DNA from: Bryopsis sp. KO-2023
Lineage: Eukaryota > Chlorophyta > Ulvophyceae > Bryopsidales > Bryopsidaceae
Direction: 5' to 3'
Length of the DNA stretch: 64,000 nucleotides
Assembly: GCA_030272585.1 (NCBI GenBank)
Contig: BSYQ01000002.1
Coordinates: 7,936,001 to 8,000,000, forward strand
The position numbers and the translations under genes are program-made. The notes under the pieces were generated by a model that had not been told where the DNA came from, did no database searches, and saw only the letters and a list, made by a program, of their open reading frames with translations. Below are positions 53,401 to 64,000 of the stretch, piece by piece (the first letter of the stretch is position 1; every line of letters starts with the position of its first letter).

Positions 53401-56400
53401 GAAGTCGGAACCCCCCAATGCGCATTCGAAAAAAAATAAGCCGACACCAGGCCGATGTACCTTTGTTTTTTCTCGACCACATTCGGCCCACTCCATGGAA
53501 AGTCTCAAAACAGGGGGGTCAATTGAAAGGAAAGAAAATTTGCACAGTCACTCTTCCACCCACTGCAGAGAAATTTGATCCCAACCCTCTGTCGACTTGT
53601 CGGATCATCAACGTCGATCAATCCGACAGCACCAAGTCTACCAGAAAAAACGCGCGTTCCAGCCGCTGCACCTTCGTGTGTTGAAAGGGGTCGCGCTCGA
53701 GGCCTCCATTTCAAAATCAACCCCCTGACACATTCTTTTCCTTTGGGTGCTCGGAATATTTCGAGCTCAGGCGAATTTGGGCCACACCTTTGGCAGTTTC
53801 CGCGTCTTGGCCAAGGCCGACTCCCGTGCGTCCAGGGCGTGCGCACCGCTGTATGTACATACCAAAAAAAAAGGATGAGTTTCTAAGTCACATCATGAGG
53901 GAAAAAAACGCGCTCGACGACAACTTAAATGTACAGGAGAGAGAAATTAAAAATCAACTAACCCGGCACTAATCGAGTCAAAACATATTTTCGATCATGA
54001 CGTTGATCCGCCAGAGTGGGTGGCCCCCACTCTGGCACGACACTTGGCACCCATGATGGCAACGATGGTGCAACCAAGGTCGTCCCCCGGTTGATCCCGG
54101 GGGGTCTCGTCAACCGATCAGGATTCGCCCACCATGGGAATTTCGGCATTTCGATCGTCGATGGGGTAGCTAACTACCTCATTGACATCGCTAATGCCGC
54201 ATAATTTTTACTTCTTTTTTCTCCGTGCCACTCGCACACAAATCGACCAACTCATACGAAAAATTTAAACTCTTGAACCCCTAAATACACCGAGTGACAC
54301 TCAAGAATACGTGGAAAACATTCATATCATCACAACACTCTCCAAAAAGAGCTTTCAGAATAATCAAAGGCTGTACTTAGACCTCAACTCTTCACCCAAC
54401 ATGTGGAACACCACACAGAAGCTAAAATGTATCAGCTTGCCTCGAGTTTCCAGACTTCGCTTGAAACCTTTCTATGCGCTTCCAGTGAGATAATAGAGCG
54501 GTATCGCGACCAGCGTTCCCTGGTTGCACACATGGCAGGTTTGCAAAAAAAACAAAGCGGCATTCTCAGGGTCGTGTCTTACGATCGTCCAAATCTAGGT
54601 TCTTTGCCGAAAAGTATTTGCAGAGGTCAGGAGACAGAACTTTGTTACAGTAGCGACATGATAACTCCCTGATAGTACAACGATCAAGTCACTGGGGTTC
54701 TGGATATCAGTATTTTAGTTACAGCACGAGTACTTGGTCGACTTTGATGCCCTCTTTGACACGCGTTTTGGAATGTTGTGGTTACGTCGTTTCGCTGACG
54801 CTTTTCGGTGCTGTGGGAAGAGCGACGTCGACGCCCCGGTGCAGATCGAGAAGATTCAAGCAGAGGAAGAGTTCGAGCTGGTGGTAGGACTCCTCTGGTT
54901 CAGGTGTATTCTGGTGCTGGAGAGGGAATGGGAGAAAGAATTGCCTTAACAAGTCGATTTCGTGCGAACTTCTCTGTTACAGATAGCGGACGAAGACGTG
55001 CCTTTTTCTGACGAGTCAGTGGAGCCAGAGTGCTTTGAGGGCGTCTTCAACTTCCTGCTACACGAGCAGCTTAGGTAAGAAATTGAAGTTTTTGGTGAAT
55101 GTGGTGGGAGTTTCTTCACCTTACACTGTCATTCACTGAGGGGGCTGATACGTGTGGGCTATTTCAGCGTGAGCTTCGAACCAACGGCGCATTTTGAGTT
55201 CCAAGAAAGAGATGCTAGTGAAGTGCCCGAACAGCTGCTACACGAAGGCTACGTGTGTGATGTTGGGCTGCGACAGAAACGTCGCAAACTTTGCAAAGTT
55301 TGATAGGGTCGCGTTTTCCCCATACAAAATGACAACGCGAGTACCGAAGCCAATGGGTGCAAAAGCGCGACGCACGAAATTGTCAAGATTTGGCATACAC
55401 GTTGCCCCCGTCTTCAGCAGAAACCTGGTAGGCTTGATACATCGTATTCGGGCGATAGAAGATTTTGATGGTGTGGGACACGCCATTGTCAGCGAAGAAG
55501 CCCAAAGTGTAAGTCTCCACACCACGATTGAAGCGATAGTCTTTACCAGGTTTTCTGTACCTTGTCTTTTATCGAAACCTCGAAGTTTACTGGAGAAACG
55601 CAAAAGCGGAGTCTGCGCAGGGACTACGGTTAGAGGTCCTCCCTGTGTGTGTGTTGCGCCAAAGGGTCGTCAGAAGTGCATCAATATCGAATTAAATGCC
55701 ATCAGTGTCAGCTCGAAGGCAGGATTAACTACCGTCGTTTGTGATGTTTTCGCGCAGCCGTGGGCTCAACGTCAACCTGAATACTTCCCTTTTGAAATTC
55801 TAGAAGGGGAAATAAAGGAGAATCATGTGGGGGCTCACGAAGCAGATTCACATGTTGACAAGGCAAAAGGCGCAAGAAAGAGCAGGTGCAAATGGAGATC
55901 CGCATATGCAATGACGCATCGGCCTTTGATCGGTCAGAATAATGCGATGGAAGCCTTCAGTGAACAAGCACTGAGGGACGAGTCCAAAAAAGGCACTGGA
56001 TTGAGAGACGGGGGTGCGAGAATCGGAAAATCTGGGATCGTTTTCGAACTTCAAAGCTCCGAATTTGGTGGGAGGCACAAGGTGCATTTCTGTTTTTAAG
56101 CGAGCGAATCGACTTTGCACCCACCCTGGCGAATCATACCGAAACACATAACCGGAACGGAGCTAAGTACAGGTATACAAAAAGCGGCGGCTCCTCATAA
56201 CAGGAGAAAATCGATTTTGCTGGGACATCAGAGATCCACACAAAATTGGAACATCCACACAGTCATACATTGTGAAGATGGACGGAGAGTCTGCCTTGGC
56301 CTGGGAGAGATGCTCGATATTCCTCTCGAGGTTCTGCTCGTAGGAAGAGCGCCGCTCACTGTGCACATGTCGTTCAGCGGGAACAATCCAAAGGAGCGTG

Positions 56401-56645
56401 TGGAGGAGGCACTGGAACTTGGCGATTTCACCCCTTTCGCTTTCATGCATCAAATTACTGGCCGACTCATGATATCCACGGAGCCCGAGAATTGGAAACT
56501 CGCAGGGTCAGGTCCTCTAGGGATAGTGCTTTTCGCCGAGGCGCCATTCCAGATACCGTTTCTCATAGTTCGAAAGGAGGACAATGATGACTCCATCCAA
56601 CAGGGCGTTGGGAGGTTCATAACTTTGGATTTTCTTATCCTGCCA
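50400..56645 (-). repeat. Large inverted duplication, arm 2
   Basis: Reverse-oriented match to 15665-20790. The near-identical core is 53646-55801; 51900-53600 and 55801-56645 are diverged but collinear. The arm includes pol III repeat copy D. The unrelated 30 kb between the arms holds the nested retroelement. Confidence 0.7.
50488..50935 (-). repeat. Pol III-box dispersed repeat, copy D
   Basis: Minus-strand copy with the B-box (GGTTCGAACC, 50668-50677) and an A-box (CTGGTCAAGGGG) preserved, and a shortened body. It corresponds in position to copy B in the other duplication arm, so the two may descend from one insertion that predates the duplication. Confidence 0.6.
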
Positions 56646-56678
56646 CTAACGGCCATCTGTAAAAATTCTCGGCGTTAA
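54311..56678 (+). pseudogene. Uncharacterised multi-exon gene, copy 2, with premature stop and lost 3' end
   Basis: Exon-like pieces are about 54380-54538, 54719-54880, 54984-55075 and 55168-56678, mirroring copy 1. The long central frame is open from 55194 through the site of copy 1's stop, but meets its own TAA at 56097-56099 after KVHFCF, where copy 1 reads KVHLCPSASE. It then resumes in the same frame to 56678. Homology with copy 1 ends at the duplication edge near 56645, so the last two exons of copy 1 are absent here. An alternative frame (SFEPTAHFEFQERDASEVPE) continuing from the upstream exons ends at about 55302. No domain is recognised. Confidence 0.5.
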
Positions 56679-56679
56679 A

Positions 56680-58930
56680 GTGACGTCAAACACCATTAAA
56701 CTGACGCTGACGTTTGGCGCACGCACTATTCATTTGCTACCTTTACTTTGGGGATTTTCCAGCAAAAGGGCGCTGGCCTTTTTTCATTTCGACCCATTTT
56801 TTGGAGTTGGTGATCAAAAAGTGCATCGTTGTGGTGAGATTCTGGCAGATGCATATTTCTGATCAAAAATCATTTCAATCATGGCATGCAATCCACCATG
56901 ACTGCACTCATGGAGAGTCTTCCAATCTTGAATTGAAAAAGCAAACAAAAACAATTGCGATTCTTTCTGTGCACAAATTCTTTGCACCTCTTTCTATTTT
57001 TAGCGGAATTCCCCCTCTCCTATCCTCTTCTCACCAAAAAAAGTGAGGGTCAAGGAATGTGTGGAATCTTAATTTCTGTCGCCCTTTGGTGTTGGAATAT
57101 CGCACCAGGTTGAGCATCTGTTCGGCAGGCTGGGAAGCCCCTCTAGATGCGGCTGGAGGGAGCAGCCCTCCCATACTGGGTCCGCCCCACGGTTGCACCC
57201 CCATTTCACCAGCTCTTGGACGCCTCGAATGCGACCTCAGTGGAGAAAAAACTGTGGGCGGCAGGGTCGCACCGAAAGAAGGTTTGTGTGATTGTGTGTT
57301 TGTGTGTGTGTGTGCTGAGGGGGGAAGTAAATCTGTGGGCTGGGTTCTGTTGGGTAGAATTTTTTGTTTGTGTTTAAACACAAACTGAAAATTTTCAAGC
57401 AGCATGGTGGGGTCTATTTAGAAGGCCTTTTCGAGAATGCATTTCAAGTTCTGGTGGATGATAGGCAACTTTTAGACTGTAGTGTATTTTTCCTCTTACT
57501 CCCTTTTGAGATTTCAGCTGATTTTGTATTTCGAATCAGCTGCAAAATTTGGGTGAGGGAAAAAGAGTGAGATACTGATTGGTCAGTTAGAGGAAAGAGA
57601 AAACCTTGGTTGGTAGGAACTGAGGTGACCACCAATATAGATCTAACTGCTCCACGGTTTTTCTGAGACGATTCTTATCGCCAGCTTTCTGACGCCGAAA
57701 AATACTTCCTCCGTGGAATTTCGACTCTTTACTGTACGAAGGAGAGAAGAAGAAGATGGTCGAGCTAAAGAAGGAAAGCACTTGAATCACTCAATCAGGC
57801 CATTGCAACCCCCAGCTGCAATTGAGCTTGAGTCAGTGAAAGAAGGGTCTTTTTCTTTGATAAAAAAACACTCCACTTTCAGGACACAAAGCTGGCTCTC
57901 TAGCCCACACGCACGCAAAATACCACATACGCTACAAGACCAGCGCTTCAACGAAAAAAAAATGCAAAAGTAACCAAGGATATTGATCCAAAAGAAAATG
58001 TAAAAAATGTGGGAGGTGGGATTCGAACCTCCGCCTACTGCTGTCCCGCGGAACGTACGCTCCTGTCCGGGCCACCGTACGGTGAGTAGGCACGTTCAGA
58101 AAGGCTGCTTTCGACACATAATCCAATCTCCAACATCACCGGTGTGTCACCTGCTTGCACCGGCGATTGTGCCGGTTCGAACGATGACTCCTCATCGTTG
58201 AGGCTTCTCTTCTTGAAGTCGAAGCCAGTCGAGCGCCACCAAAGGGCCGACCAACCCCGGCGGCGACAACACATCGCTGATAACTCAGTTCGAAGAGATG
58301 TCTCTTTCGCTCGTTCCTGGTTCGCAAAAAGAAAGCTACCCGTTTCTTTCCAGAACACTGCACTTTGTATTGGTGAATAAAACGCTCCGTGCACAACTGA
58401 TCATCCATCCCTGCACCTTCTTCACGCTCGCCATCTGTTCTGGTGAGAGCGAGTCGAGGCCGCGGCAGGATTCTTTTACAATAGAGTAGTTAAAACGTTC
58501 GCTCGATATGCGAGCGTCGTTATTTCGAAGCTATAGTTTCGTGTGAATACGGTGCCTTCCAGGTGCGGCTGACCTGCCGCCACACCTGCGAACACATTTT
58601 TCGAGCCTTCTTTCGTTTTTTTTGAGCCGTTGTTTTTTTCCCGTCGTCGACCCAAACTGCGAACCTGCCACAACAAACACCGCGAGAGGCATGCCGAAAA
58701 GAAACAGAATCCTGACGTACCGCACCAAGACATACAAGAAGAGCCTAACCGAGCGCGACTCCGCCACCGCCACCGCCGCCGTCGACGGGCTTGGCGGGAC
58801 TTTTCGCGCTTTGGTCGTCCACGCCTGCTTCGACTCCGGTGAAGACGGGAGCGAACGTCCAAAAAGGGAATCGAGGAGAAAAAATAATCCCCTGGCGTGC
58901 ACGTTACATAACAAATTGGTTTTGGAATAG
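56680..58930. other. No supported gene
   Basis: Overlapping short frames on both strands and a GT-rich stretch near 57285-57325. A tRNA-antisense-like motif at about 58015-58040 was examined and rejected. A frame at 58144-58490 may be exon-like, but I cannot support it. Confidence 0.35.
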
Positions 58931-58933
58931 ATC

Positions 58934-59024
58934 ATGGAGAACAGATTCTGACCGGGTCCGTAGAGTGAATGGATCGTCGCGACTAGAATTGTCATTCGGC
59001 GGGGGTTCGAATCCCCCTCTCCAC
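58934..59024 (+). other. tRNA-like pol III candidate
   Basis: TGGAGA (58935-58940) pairs with TCTCCA (59018-59023). The T-arm GGGGG-TTCGAAT-CCCCC has a perfect B-box, and a run of at least 12 T starts at 59028, a strong pol III terminator. The middle does not fold into normal D and anticodon arms. It could be a decayed serine-type tRNA or another pol III RNA. Confidence 0.35.
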
Positions 59025-59207
59025 AGTCTTTTTTTTTTTTTTTGAAAATGAAATTTCACACAACAAAGAGCACCATCCCTGCAAAAGCAGCCCCAGCGTC
59101 TGCAGTCTTTCTTTCAAACTCTTTAACTACAACAAAACACTCGCTCTGTCTTGATGATCCAAGACTGAGTGGCACCCCGGCTGGCACGACCTGATGTTTC
59201 CCTTGTA

Positions 59208-59615
59208 ATATGATGATTCACCCAGCCGCCAGAAACTCGAGCGGTGCGCGCGTCGAGCGGCTCTCCGACGTCTTCGCATCCGTCCCCGGTCCAAACCAGC
59301 TGAGTCCGAATCGCTGTCTTCGCAATGCTCACGCGTGGTGACCAAAGCCACCAAAGAGTCAGGTGGGGGACGACTGACATCTTGCACCGAGACTAAATGT
59401 CAGTGAGGAATGCGGGGCACTGGAGCTGTCACAAACAACCGATCCAAATTCTTGGCTGGGATGTTCGCTGGAAGAAGAAAATGTCGTGAGCGCATCGCCA
59501 AAGATCAGAGGAGGGACTTTCATTGCGCAAACTAAAATACGCGCTGCAAACTGAAATACGCGCGTGGACGAGGCTGGTGGGGAATCATTCTGTGTTGCTT
59601 TTTTGTGAGGGGCTT
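59208..59615 (-). repeat. Pol III-box dispersed repeat, copy E (truncated, no boxes)
   Basis: It matches only the 5' part of copy C, in reverse, and includes the 245-base extension not seen in copies A, B and D. The A/B-box section is missing: homology stops at TGATGATTCACCCAGCC. Confidence 0.6.
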
Positions 59616-62600
59616 GGAATATTGAAATAAGAAGTGGCGGCGAGGTATTCAACGCGGAGGAGGGGGAACGAGAACAAATCCAAAGAAGCGCTTCTCTTCG
59701 TTGTTACTCCTCCCAATCTAGGAGGACGGTTGGGTGCCTTCTCTCTTTTTAACATTCTGATGTGCAGGATAAAGCTTTTCTTCGAATTTCAGTGTGGCAT
59801 CCAGGGTAATTTTGCTAACATGTTTGGAACGGGTGGAAAAGATGGTCGGATTTGCGTTGACTCGTTGCGAGAGTGGGGGAGGAGTTGAACTTTTTATTCG
59901 ATATCCGTATTGCGTTTGGGGTAAAGCACAAGTCCAGGGGGACGTGTAATGGCTCAACTGGTTGCCCAAAGGGGTGTTGTTTTTGTTGTTGATTATCATT
60001 TAAATGCTAGTATGTGTAGGTATTCAAATAGTTAGTTACGCAGTTGGAGTGCAGTGCCAAGTGTAAATCTCCCTGAACCTCAAACAGTGAGAGGTTTGTT
60101 TGGAACAATTGTTGAAAAAAAATCCAAAGAAAAACACCTGGATTTTTAATCCAAACTCAGTTCAGTTTCTGATTTTAATGAGCAAATTAAGGACATTATC
60201 TTTCTGCAATCATATGTTTTTCCCTCCGGGTTGATTTACACAAGGTCCTTTACCAATCAATGCCTCACTCAAAAAAACACTTCGACTGATTCTTTCCAGA
60301 ACTATTTCCCTTTTCTTTTTTTCAACACTTTTCATTTTTTTAAAATGTCTTCCCCACCTGTTGGGTGCAGTTTTCCTGTTACTGATGCCCCTCCTCCTCA
60401 GAAGCCCAAAAAGTTTGTCGATACAGGAGCTAACCCCATTCATTGAAATCAAAGTCAGTCAACCTCATAAAAAACCCAAAATGACTCTTAGGGGATTGCC
60501 CAAATGGGAGACCTCCACCCTGCTCGATGGAGTGCTAAAAATTCAAAGGCAATTCCCTTGAGTGTCGAAAGGCAGCATTTCACCCAGCGCTGTACACTAC
60601 ATATAAAAGACAAGCCCGCTGAGGGAATGTAAAAAATGAATCATTGCAGCAATGTTATATGACACTGATATTTCACAGCCCAAGGACACCCGAGCAAAAA
60701 CGAAAAAATTAATGTCAGTCTCCAAATCCTGTTGCGCAGCTCAGAGAGGCCTGAGCCTCTCTATGTATAATGTACAAATCCACCTTGACATTCTAGAAAT
60801 CAGGGAATGAACAGCAGATGTGCCTATCATTTAACAACGTGCAAAAGGGGGTTGAGTTTCTGGCAGTGGCGATGCGACAAAACGGGGGAATTTGCAACCC
60901 TCGATTTTGAACGATAGAAAAAATTGAACGGCGGAAGAAGCCCTGGGGGATAATTCAGCAGAGTGCATTAAAAGAAAATATATAAAAAAAATTGGAAAAA
61001 AAAATTGAAAAAAAATTCAATACCTTCCAGCCTCTTTGGAAAAAGAAGAAGAAAAAAATAAAGTGAAATAAAATAAAGTAAAACCCATTATTATTTGAAA
61101 GGTAGAAATAAAATCAAGAAAGGATAAAATAAAACACATTCTGGAAAAGAAACCAACAAACCGACAAAAAAGGTGCATACACCAGAATCACAAATGGAAG
61201 TGTCGCAACCAGCATGCAACAGAGTTTCTGCATGACAGCCTGGGCGACCTGAAGTGCAGTCTGCCTCTTGATTGATTTGAGTGTTTATCTCTAGCCTTCC
61301 CCAGGTCAGACGCTTTCATCCTGCTGATCTCACCTCTAAGGGGAAAACCTCACCGGAGTCCCCCCCCCGATAACACCCCCACCCTCACTCTTGGCGAGGT
61401 TTCCACCGCAGCCTCGCTTGGCAGCATTTTTGAACAACTCTTTGTCACCCCCCCCCACAATCTCCTTTTTTCATTTTTTTTTAGTGTCTTTTTTGGCGGG
61501 TGGCTCGCCTTTTCCTTGCCTCCTCTTGCTAGTTTTTCTTCTTTTGGTTTTATGTAGGGCATTGCATCAAGGAAGACAGCATCCATTTCCTGAGCCATTT
61601 CCTTTTTTATTATTCAGCCTACCGAGGGGCATCACCCCTTTGGGTGGCTCTTCAATGGCTGGTTGCACCCCCCCCCCTTTTTTTTTTTGAAAAAACCGAA
61701 GCTTACGAGACTATTCCTGTATACAAATATGTATACATAGGCATATATGTATGTCTTCCCCTTTGTCTATAAACCTTCTTGATTGATTCCAGGTGGAGTT
61801 CCACATCAGGTGCCTAATGCAGCAAATTTTTCATTTTTCATTTTTTTTTTTTTTTCCACCGGCTAATTTCACCTTTCTTTTGTTGTTACGCCATCCACCC
61901 CACTTTTGTAAAGAACTAGAAAACCATGTCCAGAGATTCGCTACCTGAGTTTGCACATATTCGAAACAGAATTCATATCCACGCTCGACGAATCAACCTC
62001 TAGTGAAATTGCAGGTGCGCATTCAATGATTTGAACAAAGAGTGTGTGTGTGTTGGGGGGGGGGGGGACTGAGGCGTTCAATTCAAAATTTCCACACTGG
62101 ATGATTTCTTTTGGGAGGTGAAGTTTATGGTGGGAAGATTGATCAGGTCAATCCAGGCTACACCAGGTTTTTTTTTTTTTTTTCTGATTTCATGGATATT
62201 TTTTCCTTTCTATTTTTGGTTTCAAGAAGGTAAAAAAAGAATCGAGAAATTCAGACAACCAATCATTCCATTCAGGTAAAGAGTGGCATTTTGGTTTCAT
62301 TCTGGATTGCTTACCTCATGCATACACATCGATAATGCATTGCACCCCTTCCATCTCCAGAACAGGGGTGTGTGTGTCAGACATGGCCTCCACTGATATT
62401 TTCACCACATATGGAAATACTGGTTGGCTAGTGAATTTTGACCACATGGAAATGTTGGATGGCTCGCTCATTTTCACCACATGTTGAAACAAACGCAAAT
62501 GTTGGCTGGCTGGTTTCTAGCGCCCCACACAACCTGTGATTCGAAGCTGAGAATGTTAAAAAGTAATTTCCACCACCTGCAGGCAGTGCTTGCTGGACAT

Positions 62601-64000
62601 AAAAGTGTGAACTAAAAAAGGGAAAAGAAGATACTGAACAGGGGGTGTCGAACTTCTTAAAAGACAAATAAAAAAGAAAAAGAAAGTATTATATCTATGT
62701 ATTGAATTGAATGGAACTTAAAAAAACTAAATAAAATGAGATGAATAAATGCATGCAATTGTTTTGAGAACAGCACCTGTACCATTACAAAGACAATATA
62801 TCTTCCAGAATCTCTATGAAAAAGAGGGTTGAAAAAATAAAAAAGTAATCAAGGCGAACAGAAAGCAACAGACTATTCTCTCCTTTTTTTTCCCGAGGTA
62901 AAAGAAAAGATATAATTAAAAAAAAAGAAAGACACACAATGAAAAAGAAAAAAAGAAAACTTTTTATCAAAGCAACACAAGGGAATTGAACCCCTACTGT
63001 CCCCATCGTCCACCTAATTATCTCAAATATAATCAAATTCTAAAAATAGTTTTTGAAATGTAGGTCAGTTGCTTGAGCCTGTGGGTACGAACAGTCGCTG
63101 AAATGCATCTTTATTTTTACAAAAAAGGAATTATTGTTTCAGAATTAAACTAGAAAAAAAAAAGAGAAAACATCTGCGAGAAGCAAAAGTTTTCTTATTC
63201 ACTTTTTTTTTTTTTATCTTGGAAGAAAACACCACTGATGAAAAATATCCTCACAGCATTTTTCATCATTCAGAGGGTGTTTTTTTTGGGGGGGGGGGAT
63301 TTATTTCCACTATTTTTTCATTTTCTCCCTGAAAAACAAAAACGAAGCAGGAAAAAAACACGTCCAAACAGAATCGCAGCGTACCGTTGTTTTCTTCTAC
63401 AACAAATCATCGCTCTCGCAGAAAAACTGCTGGTCGACCCTTGTCTCGACGATTTCGCTCCTTCCAGATTATAGTCCCTCGTTTCGCCAGAGTTCAAAAA
63501 GACGGGGTTAAAATAAATGCCGCGCTTCTTTTCTACGACTCAGAAGGACAGAAGGGTGAAAAAAAAAAAAAACCGTCGAAACAGGAAAGAGAGCTTCTTT
63601 CCAGTTGGTGGGATGGGAAAACTGAAAATCATTTCCTTGATTGAAAAAAAAAGAAACATCTTCGTTGGTGTGAGAAAGATCTAGAAAAATGTTACGTAAT
63701 GATCGAGGGAAGCTTTCATCGCACAAATCCACAAACACTTGGGTCGAAAGAAGTCGGTCGAGTGGCTGCGCCGAGAAGAACTTGTTGCATATAAGACAAC
63801 CGCACGATTCGCTCGACGCCAGCTATTTTTGCTTCTCGCTTTTATCGCTTCCAGGGAACACGCCGGGCAGGAGCCGAAGACGGTTCGAGAAGGTGTGAGG
63901 GGGCTGGGTGACATTACAGGTTTGGTGTCTGGACTGGGGCGTCTCGGGGGGGTCTCCGGGACTTTCCGTTTTTGCGCCTACTCTCTGGCGTTTTCCTCGT
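59616..64000. other. AT-rich region, no supported gene
   Basis: Many homopolymer runs and short frames. A frame starting at GTG 59634 (VAARYSTRRR) contains possible splice signals but no recognisable domain. The stretch 60950-61140 is nearly pure A/T/G-rich low-complexity DNA. I see nothing else. Confidence 0.35.

Noticed and set aside
58012-58085. tRNA-like motif on the minus strand (GGAGGTTCGAATCCC)
   Set aside because: The T-stem has two mismatches and no GTGGGAG acceptor partner occurs upstream.
62975-63080. Possible tRNA on the minus strand (AGGGGTTCAATTCCCTT)
   Set aside because: The only acceptor-like partner is over 110 bases away and no D or anticodon arm forms.

Overview
The window is nuclear DNA of an intron-rich eukaryote, probably a protist or alga; the sequence does not let me name the lineage. 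The grounds are short exons joined by clean GT..AG introns, two nuclear-type tRNA genes, an ER HSP70 pseudogene, F-box genes and chromodomain Ty3/gypsy retrotransposons. Host genes are sparse and many are broken. Repeats dominate.

Layout, left to right. 0.5-4.0 kb: a nine-exon coiled-coil/ankyrin gene whose second exon is split by a 642-bp foldback element with an 11-bp target duplication. 5.6-6.4 kb: first of five copies of a dispersed repeat with tRNA-like pol III boxes. 8.1-8.7 kb: intact three-exon gene for a small secreted PAN/apple-like protein. 10.7-11.8 kb: F-box/WD-type gene. 12.9-14.2 kb: BiP pseudogene. 14.6-18.0 kb: a decayed multi-exon gene of unknown function. 20-28 kb: repeat copies, an F-box fragment and isolated exon-like pieces. 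29.3-48.1 kb: a second, inverted PAN gene, split in its signal-peptide exon by an 18.3-kb nested retrotransposon. 48.6 and 49.5 kb: tRNA-Leu and tRNA-Arg. 50.4-56.65 kb: an inverted copy of 15.66-20.8 kb. 57-64 kb: AT-rich DNA with few supportable features.

The retrotransposon nest is the best-defined part. The outer element (minus strand, 222-bp LTRs, target duplication GTCGC) has two small upstream ORFs, gag, pol and a downstream third ORF. A second element (plus strand, 10,102 bp, 424-bp LTRs, target duplication CCGGG) sits inside the outer element's pol frame. The inner element has gag, pol and its own third ORF. The two elements share the same primer-binding site, a -1 gag/pol overlap with a stem-loop just after the gag stop, a C-terminal chromodomain, and an env-position ORF that pairs coiled-coil or charged N-terminal sequence with a C-x2-C / C-x2-H-x2-C / H-C-x2-C cluster. 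That third ORF is my main candidate for something undescribed.

The inverted duplication 15.66-20.8 / 50.4-56.65 kb has a nearly identical 2.15-kb core between clearly diverged flanks, the pattern expected from gene conversion. Each copy of the unknown gene carries a different premature stop.
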